In this document: positions 45,565 to 54,826 of the stretch, one piece after another
How the letters are laid out: every line of letters starts with the position of its first letter
Position numbering within the stretch: position 1 is the first letter of the stretch
Source: Bacteroidales bacterium
GTDB lineage: Bacteria > Bacteroidota > Bacteroidia > Bacteroidales > F082
Length of the DNA: 64,000 nt
Reading direction: 5' to 3'
NCBI GenBank assembly: GCA_016936505.1
Contig: JAFGXS010000052.1
Coordinates: 62,001-126,000, forward strand
Position numbers and translations under genes: made by a program
Notes under the pieces: model-generated
What the model was told of the DNA's origin: nothing
The model's database searches: none
What the model saw: only the letters and a program-made list of their open reading frames with translations

Positions 45565-46746
45565 TTAAACCATTTCCAATGCCTGACTTAAGTCTGCGAT
45601 AATATCTTCTACATCTTCAATTCCAACAGAAAGGCGAACCAGACCATCAGTAATTCCTGCTTCCAATTTACCTTCTTTTGAAATTTTCGAGTGTGTCATA
45701 GATGCCGGATGCTGAATAAGTGTTTCTATTCCACCTAAAGAAACAGCCAGTAAAGCCAGCTGAACATTATCCATTACCTTTTTCCCTGCAACCAACCCGC
45801 CTTTTACTTCAAATGACATCATGGAGCCTGGTCCTTTCATTTGTTCTTTTGCCAACTCATATTGAGGATGCGACTTTAATCCCGGATACAACACCCACTC
45901 CACTTTTGGATGGTTTTCTAGAAACTCAGCTACTTTTTGAGCATTTTCCTGAGCCTTATCAATTCTGATGGCCAAAGTTTTTAAACCTCTCCGTGTCAAC
46001 CAGGCTTGGTGAGGATCCATATTGAAACCAATATTCTTCATCACATAAGAAATAGGTTCAAATAATTCTTTTGTTTTAGCAATTACTGCACCTCCAACAA
46101 TATCAGCATGTCCGTTAATAAATTTTGTCATAGAATGCAGTACAATATCTGCCCCAAGATCCAAAGGTTTCTGCAAATAAGGACTACAAAAAGTATTATC
46201 AACACAAACTAAAATATTGTGTTGATGAGCCAGTTCGGATGCCGCTTTTAAATCAGTAATACCAATGGTTGGATTAGCAGGTGTTTCGAGGTAAAGAAGC
46301 CTGGTATTTGGCTTTATTGCTTTTTCAATGTTATGGATATTTGTACAATCAACAAATGAGCTTTCTACACCGTATTTGGGAAAGATTTTCTCCATTACAC
46401 CTCTTGAAGGACCGTATAAGGCATTATGACCGATCATGTGATCTCCTGCAGCCAGAAAAGCCATATAGACATTGTTTACAGCAGCCATACCCGATGATGT
46501 TACAACAGCTTTATAGCCATTTTCTAATTCAGCTAAAGTATTTTCAAGGTCTTCAATCGTAGGATTGCCCAGTCGGGTATAAATATACCCGCTTTCTTCT
46601 CCTGCAAACCTCCTAGCGCCCTGATCTGCATTTTTAAACTTAAAAGTTGATGTTTGATAAATGGGAGTTACAGCACTCCCCCTTTCGTCTGTAATGCCAC
46701 CTGCGTGGATAAGCTTGGAATTAAATCCAGTTTTTTTTGTGTCCAT
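45565..46746 (-). CDS. trans-sulfuration PLP enzyme, methionine gamma-lyase/cystathionine gamma-lyase-like
   Basis: A Cys/Met-metabolism PLP enzyme of 393 residues. The PLP Lys208 is in HSMTKFINGH; other family marks are GSAVTPIYQTSTF, RLGNPT, SSGMAAV, VDNTFCSPYLQKPLDLGADIVLHS and HPASMTH. Overall it reads most like methionine gamma-lyase (FAGEESGYIYTRLGNPT). The Cys that follows LYG in classical methionine gamma-lyase is Pro here (LYGPSRG), so substrate choice between methionine, cystathionine and O-acyl-homoserine is open. It is last in a unit with the NifX-like and DUF134 genes, 13 bases downstream. Confidence 0.8.
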   Translation of the reverse strand: MDTKKTGFNSKLIHAGGITDERGSAVTPIYQTSTFKFKNADQGARRFAGEESGYIYTRLGNPTIEDLENTLAELENGYKAVVTSSGMAAVNNVYMAFLAAGDHMIGHNALYGPSRGVMEKIFPKYGVESSFVDCTNIHNIEKAIKPNTRLLYLETPANPTIGITDLKAASELAHQHNILVCVDNTFCSPYLQKPLDLGADIVLHSMTKFINGHADIVGGAVIAKTKELFEPISYVMKNIGFNMDPHQAWLTRRGLKTLAIRIDKAQENAQKVAEFLENHPKVEWVLYPGLKSHPQYELAKEQMKGPGSMMSFEVKGGLVAGKKVMDNVQLALLAVSLGGIETLIQHPASMTHSKISKEGKLEAGITDGLVRLSVGIEDVEDIIADLSQALEMV

Positions 46747-46759
46747 AATTATTCAATTG

Positions 46760-47101
46760 TTAGTGATGACAATAATTCTTTCCAAAAGAAAGACTGTCAT
46801 TGATAAAGTTCAGAGCTAAATTATCAGGCGTATCTTTTTCAACTCCAACGAATACATTAATTCCTTTGTTGTATAAGATATTGATGGCTTTTGGACCAAT
46901 TCCTCCGGTTAACAAATCCGTTACCCCATTTTCAATTAACCATCTGGGTATAACACCTTCTTCGTGCGGAGGTGGTTCTAACCTGTAGTTGTTCAGTATT
47001 TTTTTATCTTCAATTTCAAAGAACTCAAATGTTCTGGTGTGGCCAAAGTGTTCAGACAAAAGTCCGTTTTCTACTGGTATTGCTAACTTTACTTTACTCA
47101 T
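46760..47101 (-). CDS. NifX/NifB-type dinitrogenase cofactor-binding domain protein
   Basis: This 113-residue protein is a single Nitro_FeMo-Co (MTH1175-like) domain: VKLAIPVENGLLSEHFGHTRTFEFFEIEDKKI, then LLTGGIGPKAINILYNKGINVFVG and a short C-terminal tail ending CHH. Such stand-alone domains bind metal or Fe-S species and usually sit beside DUF134 genes, as here (2-base gap upstream). No nif genes are in the window, so a nitrogenase role is unlikely. The true ligand is unknown. Confidence 0.85.
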   Translation of the reverse strand: MSKVKLAIPVENGLLSEHFGHTRTFEFFEIEDKKILNNYRLEPPPHEEGVIPRWLIENGVTDLLTGGIGPKAINILYNKGINVFVGVEKDTPDNLALNFINDSLSFGKNYCHH

Positions 47102-47103
47102 GA

Positions 47104-47709
47104 TTAACTATTTTGACGTTTTTTTAAAACAAATAAATGTCGGTTCGAACCTTTTCTCAGCATTCTGATATCACAATTGGGGCACAAAATACTGCTACAA
47201 GGAGTTCCTAATTGATGTGGAATTTCATAATCGCATTTCGGACAAATACACATTTCCTGCTTTACTGACGAAGTTTTCTCACTTTTATTATTTCCAAATT
47301 TTCTGGCTTCCTGAACGGGAAGTATTGCCGTGGAATTACAAACAGGACATTGTTCTGTCGTTTCGTTTCCTGATTTAAATACACAACTACAGTGTGAACA
47401 TTCATACCATACTGTATCAAATTCAACCTGTCCGCCTTCAACAATTAAAGATAAGTTTCGTGCCAGAGCTGTTGCCACTTTTTTCCTGGCAGCGCCATAA
47501 ATTCTTGTAAATGTGGGACGTGAAACCTGTAGTTTTTTTGCAGCATCTTCCTGATTCAATGATTCATAATCAGAAAGTATTAATGCCTCGTACTCTTCAA
47601 AATGTAAAATAATGGCAGATTTTTGATCATGTTCTCCTCCAATGGGGGTAAATCCTTTAAATGAAGGAGGTTCTTTTAAAACTCTTATACGTTTTGGTCT
47701 GGGAGACAT
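47104..47709 (-). CDS. DUF134 HTH protein with C-terminal zinc-ribbon-like domain
   Basis: The N-terminal half (about 1-95) is DUF134, beginning MSPRPKRIRVL and holding a sigma-70 region-4-like helix-turn-helix (LNQEDAAKKLQVSRPTFTRIYGAARKKVATAL). The C-terminal half adds four CxxC pairs: CSHC, CPVC, CPKC and CPNC, as two zinc-ribbon-like modules. DUF134 proteins are presumed DNA binders next to NifX-like genes. A TGAAC-N4-GTTCA repeat in the promoter of this unit is a candidate site for autoregulation. Confidence 0.85.
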   Translation of the reverse strand: MSPRPKRIRVLKEPPSFKGFTPIGGEHDQKSAIILHFEEYEALILSDYESLNQEDAAKKLQVSRPTFTRIYGAARKKVATALARNLSLIVEGGQVEFDTVWYECSHCSCVFKSGNETTEQCPVCNSTAILPVQEARKFGNNKSEKTSSVKQEMCICPKCDYEIPHQLGTPCSSILCPNCDIRMLRKGSNRHLFVLKKRQNS

Positions 47710-47729
47710 ATAGAATACTTAACAGAAAG

Positions 47730-47752
47730 CAAAGATATTGAACTATTGTTCA
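47730..47752 (-). promoter_or_regulatory. promoter and candidate operator of the DUF134-NifX-lyase unit
   Basis: CAAAGATA (47730-47737) reads TATCTTTG on the minus strand, the -7 box. Directly upstream, between -7 and the expected -33, lies TGAAC-TATT-GTTCA (47739-47752), a perfect 5-bp inverted repeat. Confidence 0.55.
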
Positions 47753-47815
47753 TATTTAGATTTTAAACCGGGCTTTTTTTGTACGAATTAACAATTTAAA
47801 TCTATTCAATATAAA

Positions 47816-47830
47816 CCTCATTGAATGAGG
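47816..47830. promoter_or_regulatory. 15-bp inverted repeat upstream of the EEP gene
   Basis: CCTCATT-G-AATGAGG is a perfect 7-bp inverted repeat with a one-base centre, 32 bases before the ATG at 47862. It is too tight for a hairpin and looks like a dimeric regulator site. I could not find a matching -7 box. Confidence 0.4.
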
Positions 47831-47861
47831 AAAAATTTGTAACATTGTAAAAACTAATGCT

Positions 47862-48869
47862 ATGAAACCCTATTTATTGAAAACAATTGCCCTTTTTGGA
47901 TTCCTGGGGCTATTTATTTTTCCAATTTTATCCAATGCCCAGGCCAGATTAGCTTTTCACAATACTGAGAACCTTTTTGATATTGAAAAAGACACATTGA
48001 GCCACAATAACGAAACTCAGAACACTGAATTGTACAGGAATGAATTTCGGTATAAGAAGAAACTGATGATGCTGTACAAAACTTACGTTTCTATGCAAAA
48101 TCATCAACCTCTTGCATTAATTGGTTTGGCAGAAATTGAAAATAAAAAAGTATTGCAGGATTTGTTATCCAAAACACCAATGGTGAATCTGAATTACAAA
48201 ATAATTCATAACGAATCAAGGGACCACAGAGGTATTGATGTAGCAATTCTCTATGATGAGAATCAATATTATCCCATATTTTCAAAACCTATTCAGGTCA
48301 TTAACCCAACCGACTCAGGGTTCAGAACCAGAGATATTTTATATTCCAAAGGAATGCTCCTAAAGGATACACTGCATATTTTTGTGAATCATTGGCCTTC
48401 CTCCTATTCAGGATTAATGAAAAATCGCCCCAAAAGATTACTGGCGGCACAAATCCTAAAATCTAATATCGATTCTATTCTAAAAATCAATCCCAATGCA
48501 AATATTGTTGTTATGGGTGATTTTAACGAACCTCCTTCTGCACCCGGAATACAATTCTTAATTCATGGAGTTCAACAGCTTTATACCTTAAAAGGCGTTT
48601 CTACCTTTAAAAATGTTACAGGGACCATAAAACATAATTCTGTATGGCAAGTCTACGATGAAGTTATTGTTTCTAACTCGTTAATAACTGGTTCAAATGG
48701 TATGTTTGCAAAAGACAAAAGCTTTTTTATATTTGATGTAGGTTTTTTATTAGAAAAAGATAAAAAGTATACGGGCTGGAAGACCTTCAGAACCTATCAA
48801 GGTTTAAAATATAATGGGGGAATTAGTGATCATCTTCCCGTATACATTGATTTGACTTCTACTAAATAG
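47862..48869 (+). CDS. exported endonuclease/exonuclease/phosphatase-family protein
   Basis: A 335-residue EEP-fold hydrolase with a signal peptide (KTIALFGFLGLFIFPILSNAQA, cleavage after NAQ or AQA). Catalytic residues are in AFHNTENLFD (Asn), GLAEIENK (metal Glu), VNHWPSS (His), VVMGDFNEPPS (Asp, Asn) and GISDHLPVYID (the final Asp-His). Extracellular or periplasmic nuclease or phosphodiesterase activity is likely; substrate unknown. It starts 9 bases before the giant AsmA-like gene ends its lead, so the two may be one unit. Confidence 0.85.
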   Translation: MKPYLLKTIALFGFLGLFIFPILSNAQARLAFHNTENLFDIEKDTLSHNNETQNTELYRNEFRYKKKLMMLYKTYVSMQNHQPLALIGLAEIENKKVLQDLLSKTPMVNLNYKIIHNESRDHRGIDVAILYDENQYYPIFSKPIQVINPTDSGFRTRDILYSKGMLLKDTLHIFVNHWPSSYSGLMKNRPKRLLAAQILKSNIDSILKINPNANIVVMGDFNEPPSAPGIQFLIHGVQQLYTLKGVSTFKNVTGTIKHNSVWQVYDEVIVSNSLITGSNGMFAKDKSFFIFDVGFLLEKDKKYTGWKTFRTYQGLKYNGGISDHLPVYIDLTSTK

Positions 48870-48878
48870 TGCATTTTC

Positions 48879-51800
48879 ATGAAGTGGAAAAAAATAGTCA
48901 TCTGGTTGTTGATTGTTCTGGTTGTTTCGGGTATCAGTTTTTTTTATTTGACCCGTAATGACTGGATGCAATACTATCTGAAAAAAGAAATCTATACCAG
49001 GACTAATGGAAGGGCCACTTTAAATTTTGACAGAATTAATTTAAACATCTTCAAGAAAAGATTAACAGTTTATCATCCGTCCATCGAATTTAAGGGAATT
49101 ACTCTGGATAAGAAAACAGGGTTAATGTTACAGAAATCTGATTTTAAAGAGCTCAAAGTTTACAATCTTTCATTATTGGAACTTCTGAAATCAGGTGAAT
49201 ATTTCATAAAAGATCTTACCGTTAGTAATCCTTCGTTTTATCTTGGAACACAGGATTCTTTAATTGAAATAAACAACAAAGAGTCGTTTGACCCAATTGA
49301 AATCATTCATTTATTGCTCACAAAAAGACTTCCTGAACTACCGTTTCGGTTCCATATACAGCAGACTAATATTCTCAATGGTACGATTAAACTGATACAA
49401 AAAAATGACACATCATCTTACGGATCTGCACAATATAATATCAGAATTAAGAACCTTGAATCGCTGACAACAGAAAACAATAACGGGCTTGTTCCTCTAC
49501 ATTTCGAGGATTTAATTATTGATATTTACAATCTAAACAGATATTCAAATAATAATAAATACAGGCTAAAAATAGATTCGATAGAATACAATTCAAAGGG
49601 TCATCATTTATTGTTGAATGGATTACATTATCAAACTTCATCAGGTTCAAAAAGCAAAATAAGTCCAATCGAATTAAACCTGGAAAAAATTATTTTGTCA
49701 GGAATGGCTTCAGACACAACTCAGAAAAACTTATTTCTCAATTTTCATAACCTTGAGGCCTCGGGAGGAAACATTGTTTATGAAGTTCGTGAACCTTCAG
49801 TAAAAAGAGTATCAGAAACTGAATCTTTTCTTGATAATGCTTTTAAACATTTTAAAGCCATTAAACTGGATCAACTAAATTTATCTGATCTTGAAATCAC
49901 TCTATTTAATCGCAAGCACGATACTTTACTAAATACTGAAAACGCAAACCTTAGCATCAATCAGATTGTATTCTCAAAAAATGACCCATATAAAATTCTC
50001 AGTCATTTTGAATATGGCAACCTGATCTTGCATTCATACAAAACAAAATTGTACGACAAAGGTTCAGATAACAGAATCAGGTCAGAAGTTATTGAATACA
50101 ACTCAAAAAACAACTTACTGTCGCTCAAAAACGCATATTGGGAAAACAATTGTTTTGGAAATAATCAGCTTGATATTAAACTGGAAACTCCTCAATTTCA
50201 AGTTCAGAATTTTAATATCAAGAAATTTCTAAAAAACATAAAGCAATCCGTTACTTTTGTTCTTGAAGAACCACATGTTCAGGTTTTAAGCAGCGAACAA
50301 TTTTGTTCAAAAGGTTTTGACATTAATTCCCAGATCAATCCTCTTATTGTTCCCGAAAAGCTTATAGTACTTAAGGGAGTTTTTTCGTTTAAAAACCATT
50401 ATAATGAGCTGTCTGTAAATAATATTAATGGGCAGATTAATCATTTAAATGAAATCGTTTCAACCCCTGATTTTTATACTCAGGATACATTAATATTTAA
50501 AGTTGGAAGCGTTAGCTTTCACAATAGTAAAAACTCATTAAAGATAAATGCCAGGGACTTAAAGCTTGACAACAACAACTTGATAACCGGTTCTTTTCAA
50601 TTTTCAGATTCAACAACTCAAAACATCTTAGTTACAAAGAAGCTTATTATCAACCATATAAATATTCAGCAACTTGTCAGGCATAAAGAAGTTATTGCTC
50701 AAGGCTTAAACCTTTCTGAACCTGTCTTATCTATTAATTATCATTTTAACCTGAATAACTTACATGAGAAACCTGAAAAAATCACTTTTTTAAATCGAGT
50801 AAATATTCATTTTTTAAACTTCGAAAAAGGTAAAATCAACTTTTCTGACAGCGCTCAGAAACTTCACCTATATTCTGATATCAATTTATATCTGAAGGAT
50901 TTGGTTTGGCATCACGATTCAGGGTTTATACTAAACAATATCAAAAATGTTGACTTAATCTTATCTCACTCGGAATTTAAAAAATCAGATCTTCATGGTA
51001 ACCTAGATTCACTTCTCTATAATGAAGTCTCTAAAAGACTGAATATATTGCAACTGAAGGTAAACAATAAACAAAAAGGTTTTTCATTGAGCGTTCCCAA
51101 ACTGGCACTTTCAGAAGTCAATCTGTTAAGAGCCATATCAGAAAAACATCTGCACTTTTCAAAGATAACTATAGACCAACCAAACATCACAGCTAGAATC
51201 TCCCATAATGGCTATAATTACAAAAAACTGCTCAAACTATTAAATTTACGTTTTGACAGTCTTCAGGTGATTAGAGGAGACTTTAAGATTTCGACAGTTG
51301 CAAAAAATGATTTCTTGGTTTTTCATGGGAATAATCTGAATGCAAAATATCAGCATTTAAACGACACACTGGAAAGTCTTGACAAAAATCTCGTTAAAAA
51401 ATGGCAGTTTTCATTACAGAAACTAACCATGTCTGAAACTTCAGGAAGATTTCATGCCATAGCCGATCAAATCCAGCTTCAGTCAGAAAAAGATAGAATA
51501 TCTATTGATTATGTTTCTGAAAGTAACGTTCCAAAAGACATTGATCCTGATAACAAAGGAAAACTATTTACCGATTTCAAACTTAGAAACATTAGCTGGA
51601 AAGGCTTAAATATTACCTATACCAATGCCCTCAATATCTTTGTCAAAGAATGGAAAGTTGATTCTGCCTGGGTAAAACTGGTTCATAACAACAACAATAC
51701 AAATAAGCCGAAGAATCTGTCATCACTAATATTTCCCGAAAAGAATAACATTTTCAGAAGTGTTCACATCGACACAACATTATTTGATAACGTTGATGTT

Positions 51801-53009
51801 GTTTATAGTTATGATCAGCAGTCCAAACAAATTACTTTTCCAAGCGAACGAATCAGTATTGGTAATATAAACATTGACAGCACATTAAATTCAGATGGAA
51901 ATTTGTTCGAACGAATGCTCATTGATACTCATGGTAAATCAATTGTTAGCGGCGATAGTATGTATGTGTTCAAAACAAAAGATATTCGAATTAATTTACC
52001 GCGAAAAAGTATTACTCTCGATTCAATAACACTGCTTCCGACTTATCCCAGAAAACAGTTCTTTAAAATTCTGAATAAACAGTCGAACCGGATCTCAATT
52101 TACGGCAAAAGTATTGATATACTCAATTTTGATTTACCTTCATTACTTAACAATAAGTTGATAAAAGCAGGAAATCTTAAGTTTAATAATTTAAATATTT
52201 TACTCGAGCGCGATAAACGTTTACCTGCCGATACAACAACCAAGTTAATGCCACTGGAGTTACTGAAGAAAATTCCCTATCACTTTAAGCTGGATTCCGT
52301 TGAATTGAACCAAAGTCTTGTTTCTTATTACGAATATGAAAAGAAATCATTGCTTCCGGGTATTTTCTTTATCGACAATTTCAATACTTATTTTTTGAAT
52401 GTTTCCAATGATTTACAACTTTTGGATTCAAATGCGGTTCTGAAAATAAATGGAAATGGAAATTTGATGAGAGAGACCCCCTTGAATTTTGTTTTGGTTA
52501 TGCCCTATTTTGCAAAGCATGATCAATTCTGGTTTTCTGCTCAAACGCAATGGGCAGATCTTACACAGTTTAATTCACTGCTTGAAAATATTGTCGGGAT
52601 CAGTATAAAGAAAGGAACTGCAAGAGCCGATGTGCAATATGTTTCAGGAAATAATGAAGTTGCAAAGGGAAATATGCTGTTTGAATATAAGAACCTGAAA
52701 ATAAGATTATTCAATAGAAGAAAAGCTGTAATGAACAAAAGTCTTGGAAGTCCATTTGTAAACTTCATGCTGAACAGACTTATGATCAGATCAAGTAATC
52801 CTAAGTTCCTTAAACCACCCAGAAAAGGTATTGTTTACTACGAAAGAGATCCTCAAAAATCATTTATTAATTATATTTGGAAAAGCAGTCTTAGTGGGAT
52901 TTTGTCTACACTTGGCTTCAACAATAAAGAACAACGACAAGAGAAAAAAACCATCAAACAATCTATAAAGAAGTCTAAAAAACAAATCAACCCAAAAAAT
53001 GAACATTAG
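48879..53009 (+). CDS. giant AsmA/DUF748-like envelope protein
   Basis: A 1376-residue protein with one N-terminal membrane helix (IVIWLLIVLVVSGISFFYL) and then roughly 1300 residues of beta-rich repeats. The start after the helix (LKKEIYTRTNGRATLNFDRINLNIFKKRLTVYHPSIEFKG) and the C-terminal VGISIKKGTARADVQYVSG are the marks of AsmA/TamB/DUF748 bridge proteins, proposed to carry phospholipid across the periplasm in a long groove. The basic C-terminal tail (KKTIKQSIKKSKKQ) is unusual. It starts 9 bases after the EEP gene and overlaps the NRAMP gene by 11 bases. Confidence 0.7.
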   Translation: MKWKKIVIWLLIVLVVSGISFFYLTRNDWMQYYLKKEIYTRTNGRATLNFDRINLNIFKKRLTVYHPSIEFKGITLDKKTGLMLQKSDFKELKVYNLSLLELLKSGEYFIKDLTVSNPSFYLGTQDSLIEINNKESFDPIEIIHLLLTKRLPELPFRFHIQQTNILNGTIKLIQKNDTSSYGSAQYNIRIKNLESLTTENNNGLVPLHFEDLIIDIYNLNRYSNNNKYRLKIDSIEYNSKGHHLLLNGLHYQTSSGSKSKISPIELNLEKIILSGMASDTTQKNLFLNFHNLEASGGNIVYEVREPSVKRVSETESFLDNAFKHFKAIKLDQLNLSDLEITLFNRKHDTLLNTENANLSINQIVFSKNDPYKILSHFEYGNLILHSYKTKLYDKGSDNRIRSEVIEYNSKNNLLSLKNAYWENNCFGNNQLDIKLETPQFQVQNFNIKKFLKNIKQSVTFVLEEPHVQVLSSEQFCSKGFDINSQINPLIVPEKLIVLKGVFSFKNHYNELSVNNINGQINHLNEIVSTPDFYTQDTLIFKVGSVSFHNSKNSLKINARDLKLDNNNLITGSFQFSDSTTQNILVTKKLIINHINIQQLVRHKEVIAQGLNLSEPVLSINYHFNLNNLHEKPEKITFLNRVNIHFLNFEKGKINFSDSAQKLHLYSDINLYLKDLVWHHDSGFILNNIKNVDLILSHSEFKKSDLHGNLDSLLYNEVSKRLNILQLKVNNKQKGFSLSVPKLALSEVNLLRAISEKHLHFSKITIDQPNITARISHNGYNYKKLLKLLNLRFDSLQVIRGDFKISTVAKNDFLVFHGNNLNAKYQHLNDTLESLDKNLVKKWQFSLQKLTMSETSGRFHAIADQIQLQSEKDRISIDYVSESNVPKDIDPDNKGKLFTDFKLRNISWKGLNITYTNALNIFVKEWKVDSAWVKLVHNNNNTNKPKNLSSLIFPEKNNIFRSVHIDTTLFDNVDVVYSYDQQSKQITFPSERISIGNINIDSTLNSDGNLFERMLIDTHGKSIVSGDSMYVFKTKDIRINLPRKSITLDSITLLPTYPRKQFFKILNKQSNRISIYGKSIDILNFDLPSLLNNKLIKAGNLKFNNLNILLERDKRLPADTTTKLMPLELLKKIPYHFKLDSVELNQSLVSYYEYEKKSLLPGIFFIDNFNTYFLNVSNDLQLLDSNAVLKINGNGNLMRETPLNFVLVMPYFAKHDQFWFSAQTQWADLTQFNSLLENIVGISIKKGTARADVQYVSGNNEVAKGNMLFEYKNLKIRLFNRRKAVMNKSLGSPFVNFMLNRLMIRSSNPKFLKPPRKGIVYYERDPQKSFINYIWKSSLSGILSTLGFNNKEQRQEKKTIKQSIKKSKKQINPKNEH

Positions 53010-54249
53010 AGGATTCTTAAAAATTATGGGTCCTGGATTGTTGTATGCAGGTGCAGCCATAGGAGTATCGCATCTAGTACAATCTACCAGGGCCGGTAGC
53101 TCATTCAATTTTGATCTCTTATGGATATTAATCCTTGCAAACCTGATTAAATATCCATTTTTTGACTACGGCACCCGTTATGCCACAGCAACCGGAAAAA
53201 GCCTGATTGATGGTTACATACAAACCGGCCGCTGGGCAATGAACCTTTTTACTGTGCTAACAGTTGTTTCCATGTTTGTGATTGAAGCTGCGATAACTGT
53301 TGTTACAGCAGGCTTGTTTTCCTATATTTTCAATATACAAATCAACACTTCTTATCTTGCAGCATTCCTACTTCTATTATCTATTGTTATTTTGGCTGTT
53401 GGCAAATATTCGGTTCTTGATAAACTCATGAAATTTATTATCATTTTGCTTTCGGTTTCTACTGTTGTTGCCGTTTTTGCAGCTATGGATATTCCCAAAC
53501 AAATCAATCCTGATTTTATTATACATTTTAGTTTCTCAAACAAGGCCCACGTTTTCTTTTTAATTGCTTTTGTAGGCTGGATGCCTGCTCCAATTGATGT
53601 GTCTGTATGGACATCATTATGGAACGTTGAAAAATCAAAAGAACTGGGATATCGACCTTCGCTAAAAAGTGCTTTGGCTGAATTCAGGTTCGGATATATC
53701 GGAACAGCTTTACTTGCCATAGGTTTTTTGGCTTTAGGAGCACTGATTATGTTCGGTACCGGAGAAAAATTATCACCAAACGGAACCATTTTCGCACAAC
53801 AACTAATTAATTTGTACACAAAAAGCATAGGACACTGGTCGTATTGGGTTATTTCCATTGCAGCCTTTACGACAATGTACAGTACAACTATAACAGTAAT
53901 TGATGCATACGCGCGTGTATTAACACCTTTGTATTCCTATTATTTTCCAAAGAACAAATCCATAAAAGAAAATACCATGAATCTTGTCTGGTTATTTGTA
54001 ATGTTTTTGGGAACCTTAAGTATCATTGTATTTTTTGCCGGCAGCATGAGAACTATGGTAGATCTGGCTACCACTATATCGTTCGTGTTCTCTCCTGCCC
54101 TTGCATGGATTAATTTCAAAGTTGTTACAGGAAAACATTTTCCGAAAGATGCCAGACCAGGTTTATTCTTAAAAACATTATCCTGGATCGGGATAGTATT
54201 TTTTACAGTTTTTACTATAATTTATCTCATCTGGAGGTTTCTGATCTAG
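52999..54249 (+). CDS. NRAMP-like metal transporter with altered metal site
   Basis: A 416-residue integral membrane protein of about 11 helices in the NRAMP fold. The first helix reads GPGLLYAGAAIGVSHLVQST; the classical DPGN metal motif is replaced by GVSH (about residues 22-25). The sixth helix has GWMPAPIDVSVW in place of the classical MPH motif. So the family is clear, but canonical Mn/Fe ligands are missing. Substrate could be another divalent ion, for example magnesium as in NRAMP-related magnesium transporters, or something else. It is coupled to the AsmA-like gene. Confidence 0.82.
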   Translation: MNIRGFLKIMGPGLLYAGAAIGVSHLVQSTRAGSSFNFDLLWILILANLIKYPFFDYGTRYATATGKSLIDGYIQTGRWAMNLFTVLTVVSMFVIEAAITVVTAGLFSYIFNIQINTSYLAAFLLLLSIVILAVGKYSVLDKLMKFIIILLSVSTVVAVFAAMDIPKQINPDFIIHFSFSNKAHVFFLIAFVGWMPAPIDVSVWTSLWNVEKSKELGYRPSLKSALAEFRFGYIGTALLAIGFLALGALIMFGTGEKLSPNGTIFAQQLINLYTKSIGHWSYWVISIAAFTTMYSTTITVIDAYARVLTPLYSYYFPKNKSIKENTMNLVWLFVMFLGTLSIIVFFAGSMRTMVDLATTISFVFSPALAWINFKVVTGKHFPKDARPGLFLKTLSWIGIVFFTVFTIIYLIWRFLI

Positions 54250-54254
54250 ATCAG
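54241..54254. other. perfect 14-bp palindrome over two convergent stop codons
   Basis: CTGATCTAGATCAG covers the TAG of the transporter gene and the TGA of cheB. The genes are only one base apart. It has no loop, so it is a poor terminator; it is recorded for completeness. Confidence 0.4.
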
Positions 54255-54826
54255 GGGCATAATTTCACTAAGATTTTAACAATCTCATTTATATCGGCAA
54301 TATGGTCGGGAATAACAGCCCTGATAGCTTTTTCGGGCATAACGGGATTCTCTGCTTCTTCCGGGTTCTGAACTATTGTACAGCCACCGTATTGCTTTAT
54401 TTTCAACAATCCTGAAGCTCCATCAGCATTAGCTCCGGTTAAAACCAAACCTATGAGTTTCTCACCATAAGCTTCGGCAGCGGTTTCAAACAATACATCA
54501 ATTGATGGCCTGGAATAATTAACCTTTTCATCCATGGTAAGCGTAATGGTATGATCCCTTTCTATCAATAAATGATAATCAGGTGAAGCAAAATATATTG
54601 TTCCAGATTTAATCTGTTCTGTATCAACAGCTTCTTTCACTTGAAGAGAACAAATATCATCAAGCATTTTTATAAAATACCCATCTGACTGAGGACTAAT
54701 ATGCTGAACAACAATTATCGGACAAGGAAAATCGGCCGGCAAAGCCGGTAACATTTTCTTTAATGTTAACAACCCTCCTGCCGAAGTACCAATTACTATT
54801 GCTTCATATTTGAATCGTTCAGCCAT
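54251..54826 (-). CDS. cheB: stand-alone CheB-type methylesterase domain
   Basis: A protein-glutamate methylesterase of about 191 residues without a receiver domain. The catalytic triad is visible: Ser in IGTSAGG, His in VVQHISPQSDG and Asp in TGANADGASG; the Met in NPVMPEKAI is also conserved. The ATG at 54826 (MAERFKYEAI) is used; the longer frame begins with TTG. It overlaps cheR by 8 bases. The absent receiver means activity is not controlled by direct phosphorylation. Confidence 0.88.
   Translation of the reverse strand: MAERFKYEAIVIGTSAGGLLTLKKMLPALPADFPCPIIVVQHISPQSDGYFIKMLDDICSLQVKEAVDTEQIKSGTIYFASPDYHLLIERDHTITLTMDEKVNYSRPSIDVLFETAAEAYGEKLIGLVLTGANADGASGLLKIKQYGGCTIVQNPEEAENPVMPEKAIRAVIPDHIADINEIVKILVKLCP

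Noticed and set aside
46747-46759. SAM or other sulfur riboswitch upstream of the trans-sulfuration enzyme
   Set aside because: The gap to the upstream gene is only 13 bases and the upstream unit leader shows only a short inverted repeat.
46760-47101. Nitrogen fixation role for the NifX-like protein
   Set aside because: No other nif gene is present in the window, and such domains are common in non-fixing bacteria.
54241-54254. Palindrome as terminator for the NRAMP and cheB genes
   Set aside because: It has no loop and no T-run; it is partly forced by two overlapping stop codons.
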